Source of the DNA: Virgisporangium aliadipatigenens
GTDB taxonomy: Bacteria; Actinomycetota; Actinomycetes; Mycobacteriales; Micromonosporaceae
DNA: 64,000 bases
NCBI RefSeq assembly: GCF_016863615.1
Contig: NZ_BOPF01000031.1
Span: 1 to 64,000, forward strand
Direction of reading: 5' to 3'
Numbering within the stretch: the first letter of the stretch is position 1; each line of letters starts with the position of its first letter. The position numbers and the translations under genes were made by a program. The notes beneath the pieces were generated by a model. It did not search any database, had not been told where the DNA came from, and worked only from the letters and a program-made list of their open reading frames with translations. This document shows, one piece after another, positions 25,601-32,517 of the stretch.

Positions 25601-26139
25601 ATCGCCTGCCCGCCGTCGCGGGCGGCCGCCACGTCGACGATCGCCTCGCCGGTGGTGATCCCGACCCGGCAGCGCAGCCCGCCGTCGGCGTAGCGCTCCA
25701 GCACCCGCTGCAGCTCGAGGCCGGCCCGCACGCAGCGCACGGCGTCGATCTCGGTGGCGACCGGCGCGCCGAACAGCGCCATCACCGCGTCGCCGATGTA
25801 CTTCTCGACGACACCGCCGTACTGGGCGATCACCCGCCGGACGGCGGAGAAGAAGTTGGTCTGGATCTCGCGCACCTGCTCGGGGTCGGTGCGCTCGACG
25901 TACGGCGTGAAGTCGATCAGGTCGACGAACAGGACGCTGATCCGGCGGCGGTCCTCGGAGTGCACCTGCTCCGGCCGGGCGGCCGCGCGCGGGGTGCCGC
26001 AGCCGGTGCAGAAGTCCGCGTCGGGCGAGAGCGGGCGGTCGCAGCGGGAACAGGCCTGAGGAAGCGCGGTGCCACAGCCGCCGCAGAACCGGTCGTCCTG
26101 TGCGGCTGTCCGGTTGCACCGCGGACATACCGTCGCGAT
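22699..26139 (-). CDS. Zinc-ribbon, class III adenylate cyclase, STAND ATPase and TPR regulator
   Basis: This is a protein of about 1146 residues. Two zinc ribbons lead (CPRC..CGGC and CSRC..CTGC). A class III cyclase domain has both metal Asp residues (LFVDLIDFT, KYIGDAVMALFG) and GDVVNTAARLQ with the catalytic Asn and Arg, so cAMP synthesis is likely. An AAA/STAND ATPase follows (Walker A GHAGIGKS, Walker B VVLVIEDLHWAD), then about 600 residues of helical TPR-like repeats. No DNA-binding domain ends it. GTG 25965 would remove the ribbons, whereas ATC at 26139 has GAGGAGG 6 bases upstream and no ATG, GTG or TTG exists between. A non-standard ATC start or a mutated ATG is the best reading. 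Confidence 0.85.
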   Translation of the reverse strand: MATVCPRCNRTAAQDDRFCGGCGTALPQACSRCDRPLSPDADFCTGCGTPRAAARPEQVHSEDRRRISVLFVDLIDFTPYVERTDPEQVREIQTNFFSAVRRVIAQYGGVVEKYIGDAVMALFGAPVATEIDAVRCVRAGLELQRVLERYADGGLRCRVGITTGEAIVDVAAARDGGQAIVAGDVVNTAARLQSVAPPGGVLVCGTTYAATKTAIRYSPQPPVTLRGRSQQTEVWLALAPIQRSHPDREMRATPLVNRTHELALLVNALDRALADRIPQLVTVLGHAGIGKSRLVRELYRHAQERSGQALWYTGRCPPFGENVTYAALADIVKAYAGILDTDSAQTARRRLDSAMRELVTPAEAARLSDAIGPLVGLPGSKLGTEEAESAWRRFVVALASRQSVVLVIEDLHWADENMLRFVELLGASVRDVPLLMIATARPELVEHHPGWSAATPGALTITLPPLRAPEIATMYTHLLGQASYPDETLATVVELADGNPLYAHEYTRMLIEQGALRPMTPLRDGAAPPMPDGVHAVIANRVDLLEPADRAVLQAAAVVGLAFWPGAVAAALGRPEDAVERTLRRLEQRDLVHEQVTSSMEGQLEYRFGHVLVRDVCYQRLPRTERVARHERTADWLDRISTSRDTDLAEVLAHHRYTAYEIARTLGSDATRYAPAARDALNRAARRAYALQALEPASNHAARALGLCDDTTAPAERLGIELLVGEIAFYADGNAYLTEGGEDRMTLLAQQLHDAGDQPNAARAWTLLGQAAWLRADRATALSCLDRAVELFDELPDTPEKADAYAELGRLHMLNMEDGPAVAAAGIAADIASQLGLVEVAANSRITIGMSRYQAGDRRGLAELREVARLCREQRLLALRRANQNLSYALREEGDWPASFALLHDEGGDVPGGHNLTTGYSDRVQRAYFDGDWELILTCARDAVNAPSEEWDLHSRGLFLWIDQLRGGLPVEDDAQALLRAGRRSGFHRLMWVALGQCAFSFALQGRPGDAGALLLELGESWQKVRAIASGEWLPTAAHAAVLVGRSASVGLRELLSEVPHRTPWVEAALRTVSGAVAAADGDLARAGVLHRAAAAIYADIPNATNRMLALAWAVRAEPDDASVRELRRFAASATAPRLLTLAGLD

Positions 26140-26271
26140 GGGAGGCCTCCTCGGGCCGTCAGGGGAGCAGAGCGGGTCCCAGTATCCTCATGCTTTCCCG
26201 TACGTCGTGACCAGCCCGTCTCATAGGCGACAGAGCCCCGCTGACACCCACGAATTCGGCGCTTCGGTGGC

Positions 26272-26277
26272 TACAGT
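26272..26277 (+). promoter_or_regulatory. Probable -10 box (TACAGT)
   Basis: TACAGT fits TAnnnT and lies 30 bases before the ATG of the WAGPT-repeat gene, which has its own GGAGGG ribosome site. No convincing -35 was seen. Confidence 0.4.
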
Positions 26278-26307
26278 GCGACCGAGGACGAAAACGGAGG
26301 GTGGTCA

Positions 26308-26589
26308 ATGGTTGCGGTGCGTCTCGCGCGTGGGTGGGTCGGTTACGGCGGTGTCGTGCACCGGGCCGGCGAGACCGTCGACGTGGACCCGGTCACCCTG
26401 GCCAGGCTGGAGGCGAGTGGAGTGGTAACTCCGAACGATGACGACGAGCGCACCGTGGCGTGGGCCGGTCCCACGTCCGAGCCGGTGAACGACCCCGACG
26501 CCACGATGGCGTGGGCCGGCCCGACGAGCGATGACGACGACGATCAGGACAGCGACTGGGCCGGCCCGACGGCTCAGCGGACCGTTTGA
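26308..26589 (+). CDS. Small acidic protein with three WAGPT repeats
   Basis: A 93-residue protein. Residues 1-42 (ARGWVGYGGVVHRAGETVDV, ARLEASGVV) resemble the short beta-rich domain common in phage and phage-derived structural genes. The C-terminal half is Asp-rich and repeats A/D-WAGPTS/A three times (AWAGPTSEPV, AWAGPTSDDD, DWAGPTAQ). ATG 26308 has GGAGGG 6 bases upstream; a TACAGT promoter box precedes and an intrinsic terminator follows, so it is a monocistronic unit. Function unknown; a binding or decoy peptide or a peptide precursor is speculative. Confidence 0.72.
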   Translation: MVAVRLARGWVGYGGVVHRAGETVDVDPVTLARLEASGVVTPNDDDERTVAWAGPTSEPVNDPDATMAWAGPTSDDDDDQDSDWAGPTAQRTV

Positions 26590-26598
26590 ACACCTGAT

Positions 26599-26634
26599 AC
26601 CGCCCCGGGTTGCCGACGATCCCGGGGCGGTTTT
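26599..26634 (+). terminator. Rho-independent terminator
   Basis: An 11-bp perfect GC-rich stem (ACCGCCCCGGG at 26599-26609, CCCGGGGCGGT at 26621-26631) with an 11-base loop is followed by TTTT. It ends the WAGPT-repeat gene. Confidence 0.9.
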
Positions 26635-26647
26635 GTACGTGGATCCC

Positions 26648-26687
26648 TATGTGCGGATCACTAGCGGTATGTGCGGATCACTAGCGG
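26648..26687. repeat. 20-bp tandem duplication at the Crp-type gene stop
   Basis: TATGTGCGGATCACTAGCGG occurs twice head to tail. The second copy contains the TAG stop of the minus-strand Crp-type gene, so the duplication sits at its 3' end. Confidence 0.85.
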
Positions 26688-27373
26688 TCGGCCATGCCGC
26701 CACGGCGGCGCAGCGCGGCCAGGTCCGTCACGACGATCCGCCGTCCCTCGGTGCGCAGCCAGCCACGGCTCGCGAACGAGCCGATCGCCTGGTTGACGCT
26801 CTGGCGGGAGCCGCCGGCCATCTCGGCGAGCTGGCTCTGGTTGAGCTCGATGGTGACCATCGGTGCGGTGGTGTCACCGGCGAGGCGGACCAGGGTCTTG
26901 GCCACCCGACCGGGCAGGTCGAGGAAGACATGATCGGCGTTCTGGTCGGTGAGCCGGCGGATCAGCCCGCCGAGGGAACGCATGACCGCGTCGAGGATGC
27001 GCGGGTTGGCGTGCACCAGCTCGATGAACGCACCACGGGACAGCGCCAGCGCCGAGCAGTCCTCGATCGCCTCCGCGGATGCCGAACGCGGTGCGCCGTC
27101 GAGCAGCGACACCTCGCCCAGCACGTCCGGTGGTCGCTGGACCGACAGCACCGCGCGCTCACCCGTCGGCGCGGTGCGGAACACCATGACGGCGCCGCGC
27201 CGCAGCACGATCAGTGATTCGCCGGGGTCGTTCTCCACGAAGAGGAGCTGCCCCTTGCGGTAGGTGCGGGGGACGGCGGCGGCGATGACCCGCTGCCGTA
27301 CCTCGGGCTCGAGTGCCGCGAAGATCTCGACACCGGTCAGCGCGTCTCCGGGATTCGGCGCCGGGACCTCCAC
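26681..27373 (-). CDS. Crp/Fnr-family transcriptional regulator
   Basis: This 230-residue protein has a cyclic-nucleotide-binding domain (residues 15-130; LGEVSLLDGAPRSAS supplies the phosphate-binding Glu and Arg-Ser) and a C-terminal Crp-type winged helix (LNQSQLAEMAGGSRQSVNQA as the DNA-recognition region). It may respond to cAMP made by the cyclase protein encoded nearby. GTG 27373 has GGGGAGGAG 7 bases upstream; longer readings are not supported. The upstream region, 27374-27581, is divergent to the APH-like gene and holds no other gene. Confidence 0.88.
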   Translation of the reverse strand: MEVPAPNPGDALTGVEIFAALEPEVRQRVIAAAVPRTYRKGQLLFVENDPGESLIVLRRGAVMVFRTAPTGERAVLSVQRPPDVLGEVSLLDGAPRSASAEAIEDCSALALSRGAFIELVHANPRILDAVMRSLGGLIRRLTDQNADHVFLDLPGRVAKTLVRLAGDTTAPMVTIELNQSQLAEMAGGSRQSVNQAIGSFASRGWLRTEGRRIVVTDLAALRRRGGMADR

Positions 27374-27581
27374 GGTCCAACTCCTCCCCGCCTGAATGCT
27401 CAATGGTTTCTCCCAGATCATTCCGTGGGCACGACGCCATGTACAGCCCCCGCGCCGCACAAGCGTGTCCACATGGTGGTCGGTCCATCGATTGTCGAGA
27501 CTGTCCGGCGATCGTGGAGTCGGATCGCCGACACTGTCGGGATGACCGGCTGACCTAAGCCGCCGCACAGCGGTCACAAAA

Positions 27582-28472
27582 TTGGCAATAATCGACGCCG
27601 TGGACGGCTCCGGAGAGCTTCGCACGGTGCTGCGGACCTGTTGGCAGGTAGGCGTCGACGGGTGCACCCCGGTCAGCCGTCTGAACTCCGACACCTACGT
27701 GATCGACAGTGACGCGGCCCGATATCTGGCGGTTCTGGTGCCGGTCGGGCGGCGGCGGCAGTTCGAGGCGGGGCTCGCCGTCGCCGAACGGCTCGCCGGC
27801 ACCGGCCTGCCCTCGGAGACCCCCGTGCGGGCGGCCAACGGCGCGTTGTGCGTCCCACTTGACGGGACGGTCGTCGCCCTGCTGCGCTGCGTGGACGGCC
27901 GGGCCCTCACCCCCGCCGAACGCCGGACGTGGGGCGTCGCCCTCGGCACCGTGCAGCGGGCGCTGGTCGGCTACAGCCATCCGGACCTGGGCAGGTTCCA
28001 CTGGGTGCGGCCGGACGCCGCGCACCTGGGCGTCGCCGACTGGGTCCGCCCCGTCGTGGCCGCCGCCGTCGAGGCCGTGGCGAAGATCTCCGTCACGGAC
28101 GTGCTGAGTCACGGGGTGCTGCACGGCGACCCGGTGGCGGCGGCGTTCCGGGTGGACGGGGGCTCGGGGCGCACCGGGCTGGTCGACTGGGGCGCCGCCG
28201 GGAGCGGGCCGCTGGTCTACGACCTCGCCTGCGCGGTCATGCACGCCGGTGGTCCCGAGCACGCCGCCGACCTGATCGAGGGCTACGTCACATCAGCGCC
28301 CGTCCCGCCGGACGAGGTCGAGGCGGTGCTCCCGACGATGCTGCGCTTCCGGCACGCCGTCGAGGCCGACTCGGCGGCGCGCGGCGTGTGGGCGGCGCAC
28401 CAGGCCGGCAGCGTGGCCCCGGACACCGCGCGGCTGGACCGGGCGCGGGAGCTGTGCGAGTCGGGGGCATGA
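27582..28472 (+). CDS. APH-like phosphotransferase-fold protein
   Basis: The 296-residue protein shows the aminoglycoside-phosphotransferase/choline-kinase pattern: VLHGDPVAAAF (catalytic-loop Asp; the usual Asn is absent) and GLVDWGAAGSGPLVYDLACA (metal Asp and the GP..YDLA helix). The N-lobe is weakly conserved. It is probably a small-molecule kinase or a degenerate relative, with no evident substrate. TTG 27582 or GTG 27600 is the start, neither with a strong ribosome site. The exoribonuclease gene follows 9 bases after its stop. Confidence 0.7.
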   Translation: MAIIDAVDGSGELRTVLRTCWQVGVDGCTPVSRLNSDTYVIDSDAARYLAVLVPVGRRRQFEAGLAVAERLAGTGLPSETPVRAANGALCVPLDGTVVALLRCVDGRALTPAERRTWGVALGTVQRALVGYSHPDLGRFHWVRPDAAHLGVADWVRPVVAAAVEAVAKISVTDVLSHGVLHGDPVAAAFRVDGGSGRTGLVDWGAAGSGPLVYDLACAVMHAGGPEHAADLIEGYVTSAPVPPDEVEAVLPTMLRFRHAVEADSAARGVWAAHQAGSVAPDTARLDRARELCESGA

Positions 28473-28481
28473 TGTAGCGCG

Positions 28482-28997
28482 ATGCGGTACCGGTACTTCT
28501 ACGACTGCGAGTTCATCGAGGACGGGCGCCTGATCGACCTGGTGTCGATCGGGGTGGTCGACGAGCACGGGCGCGAGTTCTACGCGGTCTCGACCGAGTT
28601 CGACGACACGCACGCCCTGCCGTGGGTGCGTCGCAACGTGCTCGACAAGCTGCCCTCGCCGGCCGACAAGGCGTGGCGCAGCCGCGAACGGATCCGCGAC
28701 GACCTGTACGCGTTCCTCACCGAGCCGTTGGGCCCCGGCGACGAGATCGAGCTGTGGGCCTGGTTCGCCGCGTACGACCACGTGGTGCTGGCGCAGCTGT
28801 GGGGTGCCATGCCGGCGCTGCCGCGCGAGCTTCCCCGGTTCACCAAGGATCTCCGTCAGCTCTGGGACGACGTGGGGCGACCCGCCCTGCCCACGGCGAC
28901 CGGCCGCCACGACGCGCTCGTCGACGCCCGCCACAACCTGGCGCGTTGGCGCGCGATGGAGGCCATCGACCCGGGTGCGACCGCCCGGGTTGGCTGA
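28482..28997 (+). CDS. DEDD 3'-5' exoribonuclease, Rv2179c type
   Basis: This 171-residue compact exonuclease has YFYDCEFIEDG (motif I Asp and Glu), WFAAYDHVVLAQ (motif II Asp) and TGRHDALVDARHN (motif III His-x4-Asp). It matches the M. tuberculosis Rv2179c family, shown in the literature to be an RNase T-like exoribonuclease acting on RNA 3' overhangs. The length is close to the family's. It is probably co-transcribed with the APH-like gene. A weak hairpin around 29006-29030 follows the stop. Confidence 0.9.
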   Translation: MRYRYFYDCEFIEDGRLIDLVSIGVVDEHGREFYAVSTEFDDTHALPWVRRNVLDKLPSPADKAWRSRERIRDDLYAFLTEPLGPGDEIELWAWFAAYDHVVLAQLWGAMPALPRELPRFTKDLRQLWDDVGRPALPTATGRHDALVDARHNLARWRAMEAIDPGATARVG

Positions 28998-29108
28998 TCC
29001 GGCGGGGGACTGGAACGGTACAGTTCCCCTGCGGCCTGGCCCGGGCCGGCAACGATGCCGCGGGGACCACGCATTCTCTCGAAAAATTCATTGGAAGGAT
29101 GAGCTTCT

Positions 29109-30137
29109 ATGCGCATCGGCGTGCTCACCGGCGGCGGCGACTGCCCCGGCCTCAACGCGGTGATCCGGGCGGTCGTCCGTAAGGGCGTCCAGACGTACGG
29201 GCACGAGTTCGTCGGGTTCCAGGACGGCTGGAAGGGCCCGCTGAAGGGCATCTCCAAGCCGCTCGGCGTCAAGGAGGTGCGTGGCATCCTGCCCCGCGGC
29301 GGCACCATCCTGGGCTCCTCCCGGACCAACCCGTTCAAGATCGAAAACGGCGTCGAGCAGATCAAGGAGAACCTCGCCAAGGACGGCATCGACGCGCTCG
29401 TCGCGATCGGCGGCGAGGACACCCTGGGAGTCGCCTCCAAGCTGACCGACCTCGGCGTCAACGTCGTCGGCGTGCCGAAGACCATCGACAACGACCTCGG
29501 CGCGACCGACTACACGTTCGGCTTCGACACCGCGGTCAACATCGCGATGGAGGCCATCGACCGGCTGCACACCACCGCCGAGAGCCACCACCGCTGCCTC
29601 GTCGTCGAGGTCATGGGCCGCCACGCCGGCTGGATCGCGCTGCACTCCGGCCTCGCCGGCGGCGCCAACGTCATCCTGCTGCCGGAGCGGAAGTTCGACA
29701 TCGACCAGGTGTGCGCCTACGTCGAGAAGCGCTTCCAGATCGAGTACGCGCCGATCGTGGTCGTCTCCGAGGGCGCCATGCCGACCGACGGCGAGATGAC
29801 GCTGCAGAGCGGCGAGAAGGACGCGTTCGGCCACGTGCGCCTCGGCGGCATCGGCCAGTGGCTCGCCGGCGAGATCGAGTCGCGCACCGGCAAGGAGGCG
29901 CGCACCGTCGTCCTCGGGCACATCCAGCGCGGCGGCACGCCGACGGCGTTCGACCGGGTGCTGGCGACGCGGTTCGGCCTCGGTGCGATCGACGCCGTGC
30001 ACGACGGCGACTTCGGCAAGATGGTCGCGCTGCGCAGCACCGAGATCGTCCGGGTGCCGCTGCAGGAGGCCACCCGCGAGCTGAAGACCGTCCCGGTCGA
30101 GCGGTACGACGAGGTCGAGGTCTTCTTCGGGAACTGA
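29109..30137 (+). CDS. pfkA: 6-phosphofructokinase, possibly pyrophosphate-dependent
   Basis: The 342-residue group III PFK has GVLTGGGDCPGLNAVIR near the N-terminus, the active-site PKTIDNDL and MGRHAGWIAL. At the position equivalent to E. coli Gly104 the sequence is GGEDTLG (Asp), and at Gly124 it has Lys (PKTID). Asp plus Lys is the combination associated with PPi as phosphoryl donor, as in Amycolatopsis methanolica PPi-PFK; ATP-users keep Gly at the first site. It catalyses fructose 6-phosphate to fructose 1,6-bisphosphate; with PPi the reaction would be reversible. GGAAGG lies 10 bases before ATG 29109. Confidence 0.93.
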   Translation: MRIGVLTGGGDCPGLNAVIRAVVRKGVQTYGHEFVGFQDGWKGPLKGISKPLGVKEVRGILPRGGTILGSSRTNPFKIENGVEQIKENLAKDGIDALVAIGGEDTLGVASKLTDLGVNVVGVPKTIDNDLGATDYTFGFDTAVNIAMEAIDRLHTTAESHHRCLVVEVMGRHAGWIALHSGLAGGANVILLPERKFDIDQVCAYVEKRFQIEYAPIVVVSEGAMPTDGEMTLQSGEKDAFGHVRLGGIGQWLAGEIESRTGKEARTVVLGHIQRGGTPTAFDRVLATRFGLGAIDAVHDGDFGKMVALRSTEIVRVPLQEATRELKTVPVERYDEVEVFFGN

Positions 30138-30141
30138 TCCA

Positions 30142-30174
30142 GGCCGGGGTGCGCCGCACCGGCGCACCCCGGCC
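30142..30174. terminator. 14-bp stem-loop between pfkA and proC
   Basis: GGCCGGGGTGCGCC and its perfect complement flank a 5-base loop, starting 5 bases after the pfkA stop. There is no U-tract, as is common for actinobacterial terminators. It lies directly before the proC ribosome site, so it could also affect proC expression. Confidence 0.65.
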
Positions 30175-30189
30175 CGGGGAGTGGATGTC

Positions 30190-30996
30190 ATGAACACGAT
30201 TGCTGTTCTCGGTGCTGGCAAGATCGGTGAGGTCATGCTCTCCGGGCTGCTGCGCGCCGGATGGCCGGTCGGCCGGCTGATCGCGACCGCCCGCCGGCCC
30301 GAACGCGGCCGGGAACTCGCCGAGCGCTACGGCGTGCGGGTGCTCTCCAACGAGGCGGCGCTGGCCGAGGCGGACGTGTTCGCGATCGCGGTCAAGCCGC
30401 AGGACGCCGGCACCCTGATGGCCGAACTGGGCCCGAAGGTCCCGGCCGGCAAACTGGTGATCTCGCTCTGCGCGGGCCTGCCGACGGCGTTCTTCGCGAA
30501 GTACCTGCCGCAGGGCACCCCGGTCGTGCGCGTGATGACCAACACGCCGGCGCTGGTCGACGAGGCGATGACGGCCATCTCGGCGGGCGAACACGCGACG
30601 GCCGCCCACCTGGCGCTGGCGGAGGAGCTGTTCACCCCGCTCGGGCGCACCCTCCGGGTGCCGGAGTCGCAGCAGGACGCGGTGACGGCGCTGTCCGGTT
30701 CCGGGCCGGCGTACTTCTACTACCTGGTCGAGGCGATGACCGACGCCGGGATCCTGCTCGGGCTGCCCCGGCAGGTGGCGCACGACCTGATCGTGCAGAC
30801 CGCGATCGGCTCCGCGGTGATGCTGCGCGAGTCCGGGGAGCACCCGGTGAAGCTGCGCGAGGCGGTCACCTCCCCGGCCGGCACGACCATCTCCGCCATC
30901 CGGGAGCTGGAGAACCACCGCGTGCGCGCGGCGCTCCTCGCGGCCCTCGAAGCGGCCCGGGACCGGGCGCAGGAGATCGCCGCCGACGCCCGGTGA
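30190..30996 (+). CDS. proC: Pyrroline-5-carboxylate reductase
   Basis: A 268-residue protein with N-terminal NAD(P)-binding IAVLGAGKIGEVMLSGL, AVKPQDAGTL, VRVMTNTPALV and the P5CR signature region LSGSGPAYFYYLVEAM..AGILLGL with a downstream TSPAGTT. It reduces 1-pyrroline-5-carboxylate to proline, the last step of proline synthesis. ATG 30190 has GGGGAG 8 bases upstream; the in-frame GTG at 30181 lacks this spacing. Its TGA overlaps the GTG of the methyltransferase gene. Confidence 0.93.
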   Translation: MNTIAVLGAGKIGEVMLSGLLRAGWPVGRLIATARRPERGRELAERYGVRVLSNEAALAEADVFAIAVKPQDAGTLMAELGPKVPAGKLVISLCAGLPTAFFAKYLPQGTPVVRVMTNTPALVDEAMTAISAGEHATAAHLALAEELFTPLGRTLRVPESQQDAVTALSGSGPAYFYYLVEAMTDAGILLGLPRQVAHDLIVQTAIGSAVMLRESGEHPVKLREAVTSPAGTTISAIRELENHRVRAALLAALEAARDRAQEIAADAR

Positions 30997-31790
30997 CGGG
31001 ACGGTGGGAGCCGGACCTCTACCGGGGGACCGCGGCGTACTACGCCGACGGGCGGATGCCCTATCCGGCGGCGATCGCCACCGCGCTGCGCGACCTGGTG
31101 GGCCTCGACGGGCGCGGCCGGCTGCTCGACGTCGGCTGCGGGCCGGGGCCGGTGACCCGGCTGCTGGCGCCGATGTTCGAGGCGGCGGTGGGGGTGGACC
31201 CGGATCCGGAGATGCTGGCCGAGGCCGCCCGGCGCACCGGCGACGCCCGCGTCACCTGGCACCGGGCGCGGGCCGAGGAACTGCCCGACGGGTTGGGCGT
31301 GTTCCGGATGGTGACCTTCGCGCAGTCGTTCCACTGGATGGATCGACTGCTCGTGGCGCGAAACGTCCGGTCGATGATCGAGCCCGGCGGGGTCTGGGTG
31401 CACGTCGGGGCGACGACCCATCAGGGCGTCGAGGGCGACGACCCGCTGCCGCGCCCGCGCGTGCCGCACGCCGCGATCAGGGCGCTGATCGCCGAATATC
31501 TCGGGCCGCCCCGGCAGCGCCCGCCCCTCGGCCCGGAGGAGGAGGTCATGCGCGCCGCCGGCTACGGCGGGCCGCGCCGGCTCACCGTGGGCGGCGACGA
31601 GATCATGATCCGGACGTCCGACCAGGTCGTCGCCGCGGTCCACTCGCTCTCCTTCGCCACCCCGCACCTTTTCGGCGAACGTCGTCACGAGTTCGAGAGC
31701 GACCTGCGACGCCTGCTGCTGGCGGCCTCGCCGGAGGGCCTGTTCGCCGAGCGCACCCGCGACGTCGAACTGGTCGTCTGGACGCGCTGA
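30993..31790 (+). CDS. SAM-dependent class I methyltransferase
   Basis: The 265-residue protein has a Rossmann-fold SAM motif I RLLDVGCGPGPVTRLLA, an acidic loop VGVDPDPEML and a motif IV-like region MVTFAQSFHWMDR, the phrasing typical of methyltransferases related to the 11-type family (FHW). The methyl acceptor is unknown. GTG 30993 overlaps the proC stop (GTGA), so it is translationally coupled to proC. Confidence 0.85.
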   Translation: MTGRWEPDLYRGTAAYYADGRMPYPAAIATALRDLVGLDGRGRLLDVGCGPGPVTRLLAPMFEAAVGVDPDPEMLAEAARRTGDARVTWHRARAEELPDGLGVFRMVTFAQSFHWMDRLLVARNVRSMIEPGGVWVHVGATTHQGVEGDDPLPRPRVPHAAIRALIAEYLGPPRQRPPLGPEEEVMRAAGYGGPRRLTVGGDEIMIRTSDQVVAAVHSLSFATPHLFGERRHEFESDLRRLLLAASPEGLFAERTRDVELVVWTR

Positions 31791-31791
31791 C

Positions 31792-32517
31792 CTAGCGCCC
31801 GTAGGCGCGGGCGCGCTCGACGGCGAGCCGGCGTTCGGCATCCTGCGCGGCCTCGACGATCCGGCGGTGCAGGATCCGCTCCGCGCGCTGTCGCTCCCAG
31901 CGCGCCGGCAGCTGCCGCACCACCAGCACCGGCACCACGACCAGCGCCACCAGCCCGAACGACCACAGGAAGACCGGCGGCGGGTCGAGCAGCGCGTTCA
32001 GCCCGAGGCCGAGCGGGGGCATGACGAGCAGCTCGGCGACCAGCACGGCGAGCACCATCGTGAACGGCCACTCGCCCGACGGCTTCAGCCGCCGCACCCG
32101 CCGGCGGTGCGCCACCGGCGCCGGCTCCCACAGCCCGATGCCGTAGGCGCGCAGGAACAGCGGGCTCAGCACGCGCGCACCCGTACCGCCCGGGTCGCCG
32201 GGCCAGCCCATCGCGGCGTACCGGGCGACCTCGGCGCGCGAGGCCCGCCGGTGGCCCCCGCCCTTCGCGAACCGCCGCTGACCGGCGAATGCGGCCACCT
32301 CCGCCAGCCACGCCCGCCGGCTCGATGCGAGCGCCTCGGCTGCCGCATCGAGCCCGGCGGGGGTGTCCAGCGGGCCGCACCGTTCCCGCAGGTGTTCGAG
32401 GGTGCCGGTGTAACCGAACGGCGCGTAGGCCGACACGCACCGCCGCAGCGCGTGGGCGCGGTGCGCGTCCGGCCGGTGCGGATCACGCAGGACCCGCAGG
32501 TGCTGTGCGAAGCTCAC
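31792..32517 (-). CDS. Hypothetical membrane protein
   Basis: A 241-residue protein. A soluble, Arg/Ala-rich N-terminal part of about 150 residues is followed by two membrane helices (MVLAVLVAELLVMPPLGLG and FLWSFGLVALVVVPVLVV) and a basic C-terminal helix. No family recognised. Its GTG overlaps the stop of the helical-repeat gene upstream (GTGA), so the two are coupled. Its stop is 2 bases from the convergent methyltransferase stop. Confidence 0.65.
   Translation of the reverse strand: MSFAQHLRVLRDPHRPDAHRAHALRRCVSAYAPFGYTGTLEHLRERCGPLDTPAGLDAAAEALASSRRAWLAEVAAFAGQRRFAKGGGHRRASRAEVARYAAMGWPGDPGGTGARVLSPLFLRAYGIGLWEPAPVAHRRRVRRLKPSGEWPFTMVLAVLVAELLVMPPLGLGLNALLDPPPVFLWSFGLVALVVVPVLVVRQLPARWERQRAERILHRRIVEAAQDAERRLAVERARAYGR

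Noticed and set aside
22580-26128. 1182-residue frame starting ATG 26128 overlapping the cyclase regulator
   Set aside because: It is shifted relative to the frame carrying the zinc ribbon, cyclase and Walker motifs and has only Arg/Gly/Ala-rich low complexity.
29006-29030. Hairpin after the Rv2179c-like gene (GGGGACTG with CAGTTCCCC)
   Set aside because: The stem has a bulge and no U-tract; too weak to list as a terminator.
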